Origin: Natronobacterium haloterrestre
GTDB lineage: Archaea; Halobacteriota; Halobacteria; Halobacteriales; Natrialbaceae
Direction: 5' to 3'
NCBI RefSeq assembly: GCF_900112205.1
Contig: NZ_FOKW01000014.1
Span: 1 to 64,000 of the forward strand
DNA length: 64,000 nucleotides
Part shown: positions 9,509 to 16,633 of the stretch, piece by piece
Numbering within the stretch: position 1 is the first letter of the stretch
Layout: every line of letters begins with the position of its first letter
Translations under genes and position numbers: made by a program
The notes under the pieces: model-generated
Seen by the model: the letters and a program-made list of their open reading frames with translations, nothing else
Told to the model about the DNA's origin: nothing
The model's database searches: none

Positions 9509-9885
9509 CCGACCAGAGGTGTGGGGTGAGGTCCACGGGAAACGGGGGTTCTTGTGGGAGGATATCAGCAAGAATCACGGAAAGACTGCCTGAAACGGGA
9601 GAAAACGGAAGAAATGGAACAGCGAACACGAGCAGCGGTTCGAAAACACCCAGACGAATGCCGCCTTCGTCCTTTTCTTTGTGCTGAATGCACTTGGGGG
9701 ATGGTAGGAAGTGGGTAGTAATAAAGCCTCTAGGTAATACTATGAAGATTGGTATGTTTAGAGGATCTTCGACTGTGTGACGACCGCTGTTAGAGGGATA
9801 CACGCCTCACGTCTTGTGATTTCAGTACTTCCCAGCCGACTCGTCGTGTGGTTTCCACCCGGTGAACTGTGGGACTCTCGTAGCG

Positions 9886-9909
9886 TTTCACTCTGGACGA
9901 GGGGTGTGG
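9886..9909 (+). repeat. ORB box
   Basis: A full-match box, TTTCACTCTGGACGAGGGGT then GTGG, in forward orientation on the right side of the AT-rich segment. Confidence 0.85.
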
Positions 9910-10109
9910 GGGTTCGATTCCGTCGTCCGTGTATTATGAGACGTTGAAGGAACAATCGTCATTCTGACTATTCGCCAACCAGCGAAGCGGCACCAAAGCC
10001 GAAATCGGATTAGTATCTCCCGACCTTCCTCGTCAACCGGAATCAGGAGGCCCAATCCCGACAGTTCCGATTGTACCCTGCTTTGCTTCGGCTGGAGATC
10101 TGATCTGCG

Positions 10110-10413
10110 TCTTCACTCTTGATTGGGGGTGCCGAGCAACGCTCGACACCATCACTCGAGGTTCACACTCCATTCCAGCTCGTCACACCGGCGCTTTCAC
10201 TCTGGACGAGGGGTGTCTGCCGTGCATCAGACGCCCAGGGCCGATGTGTCCTCTCATAGATATGATTGATTACCCGGTTCGGGAGATACACTCTGGACAG
10301 GGGGTGTCGTCTCAACCAAGTACGCTGCTCCCGGATGGAGGACTATTCACTCTTGACCAGGGGTGTGTCAAACCCGCTCCAGTCTGGCGTTTTCACTCTG
10401 GATTGGGGGTGCC
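10110..10413 (+). repeat. Cluster of five further ORB boxes
   Basis: Forward boxes near 10110 (variant GATTGGGGGTGC core), 10195 (full match), 10287 (GGACAGGGGGTGTC), 10345 (TTGACCAGGGGTGTG) and 10390 (GGATTGGGGGTGCC). All share the CACTCT[GT]GA start. They are spaced by 45-92 bases. Confidence 0.8.
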
Positions 10414-10585
10414 GGTCTGCGTCGGTAACTCTCGCTCCGAATCCGATTTCACTCGGGACCGACTCGACCCTTTGTGAGGATGATACGCCAGCGACAAAAC
10501 ATCAGAAGACGACCATAGCCCGATTTACACTCTTGTCGAGGTAGCCAAATCATTAAGTAGGTCCCATCCGCGATGTCTGATATTG

Positions 10586-11863
10586 ATGGCTGAGGAACCG
10601 TCCCAACTCTCTGACTTCGACGGCCGCTACGAGGATCCCGCTGACGATCCCCTCTTCGACTTTGATGAAGACGACCCCGACCGAGCCAACATTTTCGCTC
10701 GCAAGGAGCTGCTGAAGGTTGGCCACGTCCCTGAAAGCGGACGTATCGTCGGCCGAGATGGCGAGATCAAGGCCGTGGCTGCTGAACTCAGGCCAATCGT
10801 TCGTGGCGATCCGCCCAACAACGTGATTATTTACGGCAAAACGGGAACCGGGAAGTCACTCGTTGCCCGTCACGTCACTGAACGAGCTCGGCGAGCCGCG
10901 GAATCGAACGGTGTGTCCGTGGGGACGGTCTACGTCGACTGCGCGCAGCATAACACACAGACACGCGTCGCGAGGACGGTGACACGTTCACTCAACGAGA
11001 CGGACGAGACTGACTTCGATATTCCACGCGCAGGGATTGGCAGCGGTGAATACTACGACTATCTCTGGGAGATTCTGGATACTGCCTACGAGTCAGTCAT
11101 TATCATTCTCGACGAGGTGGACCGACTCGATGACGATGATATTCTTATGCAGCTCTCACGGGCTCGCGAATCGGGGAAAGCTGATTGCCACCTGGGCGTC
11201 ATCGCAGTCAGCAACAAGATCGAGTATCGCGACCAGCTGAACGAGCGCGTCAAGTCCAGTCTTCGCGAGGAAGAGTTCGTGTTCCAACCCTACGACGCGA
11301 ATCAGCTGCGCGAGATAATGAAGCACCGACGGGACGCGTTCCACGATGGTGTTCTCTCGGACGATGTAATTCCGCTGACGGCGGCATTAGCCGCTCAGGA
11401 ACACGGTGACGCCAGAAAGGCAATCGAGATTCTTCGTCATGCTGGCGAGCTTGCCGAGCGAGAAAACGTCGAGACGGTCGTTGAGGAACACGTTCGCGAT
11501 GCCCAGGAGTGGGCTGAAATCGATCGGTTCGAGGAGCTTCTCCGTGGATCGACGACACAGGTTAAATTCATCCTCTATTCTCTCGCGCTGCTCACCGAAG
11601 AGAATCCGAACGAGGATGGATTCTCTACCAACCGGATTTACGAACGGTATCAAGCGACGACAGAGAAGGCTGATGCGAAGACTCTCAGCGAGCACCGCGT
11701 CTACGAGCTGTTGAAAGAGCAGGCGTTCCTCGGTGTCGTTGAATCAACTCGGACCGGGGGTGGCCGGGGTGAAGGCAGTTATCTCGAGCACCGGCTGGTT
11801 CAGGATACCGGTATCGTGCTGAAATCTGTCCTCCGGGACAGCCGGTTGGAAGACTTGGGCTAG
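10586..11863 (+). CDS. orc1: Orc1/Cdc6 replication initiator
   Basis: A 425-residue AAA+ initiator. Walker A is GKTGTGKS (residues 84-91), Walker B is IIILDEVDRL (about 174-183), and sensor 1 follows in LGVIAVSNKIEYR. The C-terminal winged helix (about 330-425) contains the GGGRGEGSYLEH wing, which would contact the ORB boxes. It starts at the second of two adjacent start codons (TTG-ATG); the ATG is chosen. It lies directly downstream of the ORB cluster, the standard origin arrangement, and so should start replication of this replicon. All ATPase residues look intact. Confidence 0.92.
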   Translation: MAEEPSQLSDFDGRYEDPADDPLFDFDEDDPDRANIFARKELLKVGHVPESGRIVGRDGEIKAVAAELRPIVRGDPPNNVIIYGKTGTGKSLVARHVTERARRAAESNGVSVGTVYVDCAQHNTQTRVARTVTRSLNETDETDFDIPRAGIGSGEYYDYLWEILDTAYESVIIILDEVDRLDDDDILMQLSRARESGKADCHLGVIAVSNKIEYRDQLNERVKSSLREEEFVFQPYDANQLREIMKHRRDAFHDGVLSDDVIPLTAALAAQEHGDARKAIEILRHAGELAERENVETVVEEHVRDAQEWAEIDRFEELLRGSTTQVKFILYSLALLTEENPNEDGFSTNRIYERYQATTEKADAKTLSEHRVYELLKEQAFLGVVESTRTGGGRGEGSYLEHRLVQDTGIVLKSVLRDSRLEDLG

Positions 11864-11881
11864 TCCCGTTTCGGTCGCTGA

Positions 11882-11907
11882 CCACACCCCTGGTCACGAG
11901 TGTATCT
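11882..11907 (-). repeat. ORB-like box downstream of orc1
   Basis: CCACACCCCTGGTCACGAGT then GTAT; read on the minus strand it is an ORB box (ACACTCGTGACCAGGGGTGT) in inverse orientation. It lies just after the orc1 stop codon. Confidence 0.65.
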
Positions 11908-11954
11908 CTCGACACGTCGGGCACGTGGGGTGGGTGGGTGTGTATCTGCTTCGA

Positions 11955-12278
11955 TTACTCGTCTGGATTAACTGGACTCTTGTACTTCGACTTCACTCTG
12001 TCACCTTCCCGCCACTGCCAGTAGTAGTAGCGGTTGTCGTTGATCTCCTTGATCGTAATCGTAGCCTTCGACGGGACGTCGTCCGGAAGATCGTCTGGCC
12101 GCTCGTCGATTTCGTCGTCCTCCGATTCTTCCTCGAGACGCGCTTCGCGAGCTTTGTGTTCTGCCAGTTCCTCGGCGTAGCGTGCGACGTGCTGGAGCTG
12201 GTCCGGCGAGTAGCCGTTGAGTGTGTTAACGATATCCGTCGGGAGTTCCGCCGGCGGCGTCGGTGGCTCGTAGGACAT
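11955..12278 (-). CDS. DUF6788-like small protein
   Basis: A 107-residue protein started at the ATG (MSYEPPTPPAELPTD) at 12278; the frame opens at 12320 inside the inverted repeat. A helical region (LNGYSPDQLQHVARYAEELA) is followed by a beta-rich end (TITIKEINDNRYYYWQWREG). I recall such proteins in haloarchaea near plasmid replication genes. Inverted-repeat copy 4 ends 17 bases upstream, so it probably overlaps the promoter. Confidence 0.65.
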   Translation of the reverse strand: MSYEPPTPPAELPTDIVNTLNGYSPDQLQHVARYAEELAEHKAREARLEEESEDDEIDERPDDLPDDVPSKATITIKEINDNRYYYWQWREGDRVKSKYKSPVNPDE

Positions 12279-12294
12279 CAGCGGTCGCCTCGTG

Positions 12295-12335
12295 TTAACC
12301 AACAAAATGCGTATTGGCATAGATTTGTTGGTTAA
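12295..12335. repeat. 41-bp inverted repeat family, copy 4
   Basis: TTAACCAACA at 12295-12304 and TGTTGGTTAA at 12326-12335. It lies 16 bases upstream of the start codon at 12278, where it could act as an operator. Confidence 0.85.
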
Positions 12336-12482
12336 TGAGATATCGTCCCGTCACGGACTGAAGAGTATGAATAGAAAACTATTCAAAAATAGCAACCCGG
12401 GAACGCTGTCGATGTCAAACCAACGGCAATCAATTAAACCTCACCGTGGAGGAGGTCGATAATTCAATTGCTGCTGTGAAAC

Positions 12483-13157
12483 TCACGAGCATTCTCTTTC
12501 TGACTCACGGTAGGAAACGTCGAGATCGAGATCGTCGTACATACGATTGAGCATAGCAAGTGCCGACTGAAACGTCGCATAATGCTCCCGCATGAACGCT
12601 ATCGTCTCGCGCCGAGAGATGACTGGATATCCTTCGACGTGGTCGGGGTCGAGCATGGAACGCTCGTCGAAGACGACTTGGAGAGGGCCTTCAAACGAGT
12701 CCTCCGGTCGACGCTCAAATCCTGTCGGGATTCCAAATCGTTCGAAAAAACGCTGCCAAGCGTCGACATCCTCCTCAAGGACGGCAAGAAAGAGCGGGTA
12801 GTCGCCGGGCTCGCGACCAACCTGGTAGCCGCCCTGAGTCCACACGTAGACGGCGTCCACCTGTGTAAAGGCGAAGAGCCAGTCACCGAACTGTGGGAGT
12901 ACGTACGCCTCTTCGATGGACGGTGGATTCACGGCGTCACTCGTGGCCAGCAGGTCTCGTGCCGCCTTACGGACGCGATCGTCGGTCACGAACAGTCCAT
13001 CATCATATCGAAGATACCCTGCATCCTCTAGTTGATTGACTGCTTGTCGAACCGTTTCGTAGGGGGTGTGGAGATGTTGGGCTACCGTTCGGATCGAATC
13101 CCCAGGATTGACCGCGAGCAACACTCTAACAGCCGTCTCATCAAACGGTTCGTACAT
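12483..13157 (-). CDS. Winged-helix regulator with a C-terminal effector-like domain
   Basis: A 224-residue protein. Residues 1-65 form a winged helix (SIRTVAQHLHTPYETVRQAVNQL). Residues about 85-215 form a second domain (WLFAFTQVDAVYVWTQGGYQ, DYPLFLAVLEED, ERFGIPTGFERRP) seen in haloarchaeal regulators beside toxin-antitoxin-like genes. No catalytic residues are evident. It stands alone with its own promoter, about 40 bases from the start to an AT-rich patch. Confidence 0.6.
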   Translation of the reverse strand: MYEPFDETAVRVLLAVNPGDSIRTVAQHLHTPYETVRQAVNQLEDAGYLRYDDGLFVTDDRVRKAARDLLATSDAVNPPSIEEAYVLPQFGDWLFAFTQVDAVYVWTQGGYQVGREPGDYPLFLAVLEEDVDAWQRFFERFGIPTGFERRPEDSFEGPLQVVFDERSMLDPDHVEGYPVISRRETIAFMREHYATFQSALAMLNRMYDDLDLDVSYRESERECS

Positions 13158-13228
13158 CTAATAATTACCAATATCATGGTAACAGTCAAATAGATCACTA
13201 CACTTTCGGCTATGCCGTTCTGAACGGC

Positions 13229-13522
13229 CTATGCAATCCGTCTGACTGACTCAAGTCCCGAGACACCAGCCAGTCTGTCTCTGACTTCCTCCTCGCCAAT
13301 CGCCGTAGCCCACCGGACCGTAATTTCGACGGTAATGAGTGTTGCCGACAGCTGTGGCTCGATACTATCCAGTTCGTCAATCGTGACGTCATCGATAGTT
13401 TCGGGCCGCGAGAGACGCTTCTCAGCGTCAGTGACGAGGTCCCCATCCGCGCCGCAGGGGATTCGAATCGTCACGACGGCAATTGTCGTCGAGTCTAGGT
13501 CAGTGGTATTGGATACTGCCAT
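13229..13522 (-). CDS. Small hypothetical protein at the end of the tRNA/Ro60 array
   Basis: A 97-residue protein started at the ATG at 13522; the longer frame runs into the tRNA-Gly gene. It is beta-rich (TTIAVVTIRIPCGADGDLV and ATLITVEITVRWATAIG) and contains GVSGLESVRRI. Function unknown. It is the last gene of the leftward tRNA-Ro60 array and 60 bases from tRNA-Gly. Confidence 0.6.
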   Translation of the reverse strand: MAVSNTTDLDSTTIAVVTIRIPCGADGDLVTDAEKRLSRPETIDDVTIDELDSIEPQLSATLITVEITVRWATAIGEEEVRDRLAGVSGLESVRRIA

Positions 13523-13581
13523 ATTATCATCTCCGTTGAGGCGCGTCTCACGGGCCAGATGTTCGACAACTGTACTCCGAG

Positions 13582-13654
13582 TGCGCGAGGGACGATTCGA
13601 ACGTCCGTCTCGGTCGTGGCACGACCGCGTGTTTCCGAACTCCACCACTCGCGC
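13582..13654 (-). tRNA. tRNA-Gly(GCC)
   Basis: Acceptor GCGCGAG/CTCGCGC, anticodon stem CGGTC/GACCG with loop GTGCCAC, T-arm GGACG-TTCGAAT-CGTCC, discriminator A. Last tRNA of the leftward array, just downstream of the Ro60 gene. Confidence 0.88.
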
Positions 13655-13674
13655 ATCCTCAAATCCGAACTGGG

Positions 13675-15204
13675 CTAGGTCGGCTCGAACGCCTCGATCT
13701 CATCGATGATCTGTTTCGGATTCTCGGCGTGTTCGATGAACGAGAGGACGTTCTCCGACCATCCCGAGATGTTGTAGACGTTCTCGTAGCCTTCTGGCGT
13801 CACCAGGTCGCCGTAGGCCGCGAGATCGACGAGATACAGCGCGGTGTCCGCAGACACCTCGTCTCGATACGCATCGAACGCGTCTTTGACCGTCTGGGAA
13901 TCGCGGGCCGTGAACGGCGTGTTGTCCCAGATCTGCATATCGGTGAAGACGACGATGCGTTCAACAGCATCCCCTCGGTCGTGGAGGTGCTTGATCGCCC
14001 TCCAGCCGTTCGTCGAGTTTCCGACATCCTCGTCGATCGCCAACACCGCCGCTTGGCGCTGCAGGACTGGCGTGTCGACGTGCATCGGAACGGTCTGGAA
14101 GTCGTCGCCGAACCCGCCGACGTCAGCACCCTGGTTGGCCAGGATCGCACCGAACAACGCACCGATCTCCTTCAGTCGGAGCGTGCTGTTCGCGGACAGC
14201 GGCTGATCCATCGATCCCGACAGGTCGACCGCGACAAAGGTATCGCCGAATCCGCCAGGCACCGTCTCGACCGCGACATCAATTGCGTCTTCGAGCCACT
14301 GCTCGACCGTCGGTGCCTGGACATCCGCGTCTTGCAGCGCGGTGTAGGCCTGGTAGTACCGGAACGGGTACAGCGGCGCGTGGCGGACGGCCTCCAGGTC
14401 GAGGTGATCCACGACGGTGTCCTCCGGAACGCCGGCTTCGAGCATATTCCGGAGGTTCCGGATCGACGCGAAGATGGGCAGCGTGTACTCGTCGTCCTCG
14501 ATGAGCAGTTCCCAGGCGGCTTGGGTGTTGCCGCGCTCGGAGATAACCGTCTCCCACGTGTTCGGCGCCGGCAACGGGTCGACGTCGGGATAGTCGTCGA
14601 GGCCACCACGCATGAACCGCTCGAAGAGCGCTTCCTGCTCGGCGTCGATGGGCGTGGGGTGGACGCGGTTGAAGACGTCGTGCAGCGTCACCTCGCGCCG
14701 CGACAGCTCGTACTTGCCCAGCGTGTAGGCGTCGGCCATTTCAACCAGCGCGTCCTCGATCCCGCGTCGAAGCGGCCACGGCGCAGTCCCGCCGAACAGC
14801 TGATCGTGGACCGCGAGCGCGGTGGCCGTCTCGTCCATCCGCTGGATGATCGCCGGCGCCCATTCGCGGATGAGCGACTCGGGGGAGTCGTCCTTGAATC
14901 GGTCGTCGTTGGCTGCCAGTACGAGTAGCACTTGTGGGATGTCCCGCAAGTAGAGCTCCTGGCGCGCATAGGCCGCGAGCTTCAGGACGAACTCCGGGTC
15001 CTCGTTTGCGGCGGCATCGAACTGGCGAACGACAGCAGCGAGCTGTTCGTCATCGGTCTCGTAGAACGAGCCCTCCAGCAGCTGGTTGATCGTGCGCTTG
15101 TACAGTGCGAGTCGGGGGTCGGCAGGCTCGAACGCTTCGCCACCCTCGTAGTTGGTGGTCCGCGTTGCCTCCGCGACCGTTTGCTTTGGCGTGTTGAATT
15201 CCAT
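13675..15204 (-). CDS. Ro60-type TROVE/VWA RNA-binding protein
   Basis: A 509-residue protein started at the ATG at 15204 (MEFNTPKQTV). Residues about 15-315 match the alpha-helical TROVE ring: FVLKLAAYARQELYLRDIP, DVFNRVHPTP, and ASIRNLRNMLEAGVPED. Residues 320-505 are a von Willebrand A domain with an intact MIDAS (DLSGSMDQ at 327-334, a Thr in STNGW, and FTDMQIWD). Ro60/Rsr proteins bind Y RNAs and misfolded RNAs on the outside of the ring, pass single-stranded RNA ends through the centre, and take part in RNA quality control. The gene lies inside a tRNA array. Three Y-RNA-like sequences lie just upstream on the same strand, and the gene is probably co-transcribed with them. No RtcB ligase is present. 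Confidence 0.9.
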   Translation of the reverse strand: MEFNTPKQTVAEATRTTNYEGGEAFEPADPRLALYKRTINQLLEGSFYETDDEQLAAVVRQFDAAANEDPEFVLKLAAYARQELYLRDIPQVLLVLAANDDRFKDDSPESLIREWAPAIIQRMDETATALAVHDQLFGGTAPWPLRRGIEDALVEMADAYTLGKYELSRREVTLHDVFNRVHPTPIDAEQEALFERFMRGGLDDYPDVDPLPAPNTWETVISERGNTQAAWELLIEDDEYTLPIFASIRNLRNMLEAGVPEDTVVDHLDLEAVRHAPLYPFRYYQAYTALQDADVQAPTVEQWLEDAIDVAVETVPGGFGDTFVAVDLSGSMDQPLSANSTLRLKEIGALFGAILANQGADVGGFGDDFQTVPMHVDTPVLQRQAAVLAIDEDVGNSTNGWRAIKHLHDRGDAVERIVVFTDMQIWDNTPFTARDSQTVKDAFDAYRDEVSADTALYLVDLAAYGDLVTPEGYENVYNISGWSENVLSFIEHAENPKQIIDEIEAFEPT

Positions 15205-15317
15205 CCTATCACCCGGAGCCGCAACAGGCGACTCCGATCGTAGCTGCCCACAAGCTCTGTGAGCAGCGAGTCTCGGGAGAGAAACTTCCCGAACCAGCCT
15301 CGCATCGCTCGGCTGGA

Positions 15318-15392
15318 CGTTCCCGGCACGATTCGAACGTGCGACACCCGGCTTCGAAGGCCGGTGCTCTGTCCTGACTGAGCTACGGGAAC
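15318..15392 (-). tRNA. tRNA-Arg(TCG)
   Basis: Acceptor GTTCCCG/CGGGAAC, D-arm with TAGCTCAG, anticodon loop CTTCGAA, T-arm GCACG-TTCGAAT-CGTGC, discriminator G. It lies between the Ro60 gene and the first Y-like RNA. Confidence 0.92.
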
Positions 15393-15395
15393 ACG

Positions 15396-15479
15396 AGTGG
15401 CCGGACAATTTCTGGAGCGAACGACGGGATTCGAACCCGTAATGTGCCATCGACGTAGCGCTCCAGATCGACGGCCACT
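15396..15479 (-). ncRNA. Y-RNA-like RNA 1 (Ro60-associated, tRNA-like)
   Basis: About 84 nt transcribed leftward. Outer stem P0 pairs AGTGGCCG with CGGCCACT. An internal loop follows with UCGA on the 5' side and AAUUGUC on the 3' side. P1 is nine perfect pairs (TCTGGAGCG/CGCTCCAGA). The head contains a canonical tRNA T-arm (ACGGG-TTCGAAT-CCCGT) but no room for D and anticodon arms. Bacterial Y RNAs have a Ro-binding stem with conserved G-N-C-G-A on one strand plus a tRNA-like head; this matches in layout. It lies 3 bases from tRNA-Arg and 190 bases upstream of the Ro60 start codon. Confidence 0.7.
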
Positions 15480-15487
15480 GGCGACAC

Positions 15488-15633
15488 GACGACCGGAAAA
15501 CTGTCGGAGCGGGACCGGTGTCGAGCGTCCTCTCGTACGCTCTTTGTCCGGGATGTTCTCGATGGGTTGTGCCACCGACAGGATTTGAACCTGCGAGTTC
15601 CTGGCGAAGCAACGCTCCGACTCGACGGTCGCC
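15488..15633 (-). ncRNA. Y-RNA-like RNA 2 (longest form)
   Basis: The same architecture as RNA 1 with different paired bases. P0 has core GACCG/CGGTC and extends with wobble pairs to about 12 bp. The internal loop is UCGA over AGUUUUC (4/7). P1 is nine pairs (GTCGGAGCG/CGCTCCGAC). The head of about 100 nt includes a T-arm (GCAGG-TTCAAAT-CCTGT), a CGGTG/CACCG pairing and a GAGCGT/ACGCTC hairpin. The segment after P1 starts TTGCTTCGCC, almost as in RNA 3. Because stems differ while pairing is kept, covariation supports the structure. Confidence 0.68.
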
Positions 15634-15634
15634 A

Positions 15635-15725
15635 CGTGCGGTCGAGCAACTGGTGGTGCGACGGGCTATGACTCCCGTTGGTGTGCTTTGCGGGCGAAGA
15701 AACGCACCACCTCGACGACCACACG
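15635..15725 (-). ncRNA. Y-RNA-like RNA 3
   Basis: P0 is CGTGTGGTCG/CGACCGCACG (ten pairs, one wobble). The internal loop is UCGA over AGUUGCU (4/7). P1 is nine pairs (GGTGGTGCG/CGCACCACC). The head has TTTCTTCGCCCG and then a T-arm-like hairpin ACGGG/CCCGT with a diverged loop. Its P0 end abuts that of RNA 2, so the two are probably cut from one precursor. Confidence 0.66.
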
Positions 15726-15728
15726 CTT

Positions 15729-15814
15729 GGGGAACGCTGACCGTGACAGCGTCACGGATCCGTGGCTGCCCGCTATGTCAGACACGGAAAAACGCTGTCA
15801 GGGCCAGCCTCCCC
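15729..15814 (-). ncRNA. Possible fourth structured RNA of the same cluster
   Basis: Fills the gap between RNA 3 and tRNA-Glu. The ends pair (GGGGA/TCCCC), a further helix TGACAGCG/CGCTGTCA is perfect, and GCG-TTTTTCCG follows the 5' strand as in RNAs 2 and 3 (GCG-TTGCTTCG, GCG-TTTCTTCG). A CACGG/CCGTG hairpin takes the place of the T-arm. The UCGA internal loop is missing, so membership in the family is uncertain. Confidence 0.4.
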
Positions 15815-15817
15815 GAC

Positions 15818-15893
15818 TGCTCCCGAGGGGAATCGAACCCCTGGCCTCCAGTTTGAAAAACTGGCGTCTCTCGCCAACGGAGACTCCGGGAGC
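15818..15893 (-). tRNA. tRNA-Glu(TTC)
   Basis: Acceptor GCTCCCG/CGGGAGC, anticodon stem CCAGT/ACTGG with loop TTTTCAA, T-loop TTCGATT, discriminator A. Confidence 0.9.
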
Positions 15894-15935
15894 GCTGGAG
15901 AGTAAATCAAGCACCGAGGTGTGGGCACGCACGGG

Positions 15936-16340
15936 TCACTGCAGCCGTTCGAAGCCCTCGAGTTGCCCGTGCGTGAACGTTACTTGATACGTGACGAGTG
16001 TCTCGAGACCCTCGAAGGAGTGTTTGAGCTTGAAGCGGCCGTGGTAGTCGTCTCGTTCGATCCAGCCGTCGTGGACTCGGTTCCGACTGCCGGCCATGTA
16101 GCGAAAATCGTCCTCGTCGACGTCGTCACGGCTCGCGTATGGCCGGTCTTCCGGCGGGACCGCTTCGGTGTGCCACTCCTCTTCGAGGAGCCGACCGTCC
16201 GCCGTAATCCGAAATGTGGTCATGATCGGTCGATCGATGCCTTTCGTCTGCCAGTCGACATCCTCGGCAGGAGTAATCCCTTCGGGGTACTCTGGCAGGT
16301 GGACGTCGTCGTAGAGTTCGACTGTATCGAATAGTCCCAT
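15936..16340 (-). CDS. Virus-type hypothetical protein within the tRNA array
   Basis: A 134-residue protein started at the ATG at 16340 (MGLFDTVELYDD). The pattern MGLFDT, then DWQTKGIDRPIMTTFRITADG, resembles small proteins I have seen in phage genomes with a QTK-x-(L/I)D motif. Its role is unknown. Its place among tRNA genes supports a viral or provirus origin for the array. Confidence 0.6.
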   Translation of the reverse strand: MGLFDTVELYDDVHLPEYPEGITPAEDVDWQTKGIDRPIMTTFRITADGRLLEEEWHTEAVPPEDRPYASRDDVDEDDFRYMAGSRNRVHDGWIERDDYHGRFKLKHSFEGLETLVTYQVTFTHGQLEGFERLQ

Positions 16341-16352
16341 TGTTGTCCTCCA

Positions 16353-16423
16353 TTGCGGGACCAGGAGTCGAACCTGGGCCTCGGGGATATGAGCCCCGTG
16401 GACTGCCATTATCCTATCCCGCA
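16353..16423 (-). tRNA. tRNA with CAT anticodon (Met or Ile2)
   Basis: Acceptor TGCGGGA/TCCCGCA, anticodon stem CGGGG/CCCCG with loop CTCATAT, T-arm CCAGG-TTCGACT-CCTGG, discriminator A. Elongator Met and lysidine/agmatidine-type Ile2 cannot be separated by anticodon alone. Confidence 0.88.
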
Positions 16424-16526
16424 GCACACAATTCGGAACTCACTCATGGGCATCTCTCAGTTCTCCACAGCTGTCCGTCCCTCAGTCTCGTCGGCTGGAA
16501 GTGAGAGGTCTCGGACTGTTGGAGAA

Positions 16527-16599
16527 TGCTCCAGCCCGGATTCGAACCGGGGGCTCGGCCGTGAGAGGGCCGTGAGTTTGGCCGCTACTCCACTGGAGC
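16527..16599 (-). tRNA. tRNA-Glu(CTC)
   Basis: Acceptor GCTCCAG/CTGGAGC, anticodon stem CGGCC/GGCCG with loop CTCTCAC, T-arm CCCGG-TTCGAAT-CCGGG, discriminator A. Confidence 0.9.
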
Positions 16600-16633
16600 G
16601 GGTTGGCCTCGTCTGGAACGGGTCGTCGGCCAG

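Larger units (their letters stand above)
9424..10585. other. Replication origin with ORB boxes upstream of orc1
   Basis: About 1.16 kb with no gene and many copies of an origin-recognition-box-like element of the form TTTCACTCTGGACGAGGGGT followed by GTG. Inverted copies lie at about 9463-9508 (two and a half units in tandem). Forward copies lie at about 9886-9909, 10110-10133, 10195-10217, 10287-10308, 10345-10368 and 10390-10413, with degenerate ones at about 10446 and 10523. The AT-rich stretch 9710-9770 lies between the inverted and forward boxes, where a duplex-unwinding element would be expected. The orc1 gene follows at once, as in known haloarchaeal origins. Confidence 0.85.

Noticed and set aside
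10110-10413. CRISPR array from the repeated boxes
   Set aside because: Repeats are about 22 bases, uneven in spacing and imperfect, and sit beside orc1; they fit ORB boxes. No cas genes are present in the window.
14283-14504. Frames on the opposite strand of the Ro60 gene
   Set aside because: Shadow frames; Arg/Pro-rich and overlapped completely by a clear gene.
15411-15475. A canonical tRNA at RNA 1
   Set aside because: The T-arm is canonical, but there is no space for D and anticodon arms and no matching seven-pair acceptor next to the T-stem.
13675-15612. A longer Ro60 reading frame starting at 15612
   Set aside because: The extra 136 codons run through tRNA-Arg and Y-like RNAs 1 and 2 and read as basic nonsense; the TROVE match begins at the ATG at 15204.
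15563-15630. A short 62-nt tRNA inside RNA 2
   Set aside because: A GCGACCG/CGGTGGC acceptor was possible, but it has a mismatch and leaves one arm only. The nine-pair P1 with the distal CGCTCCGAC strand gives a better and shared structure.
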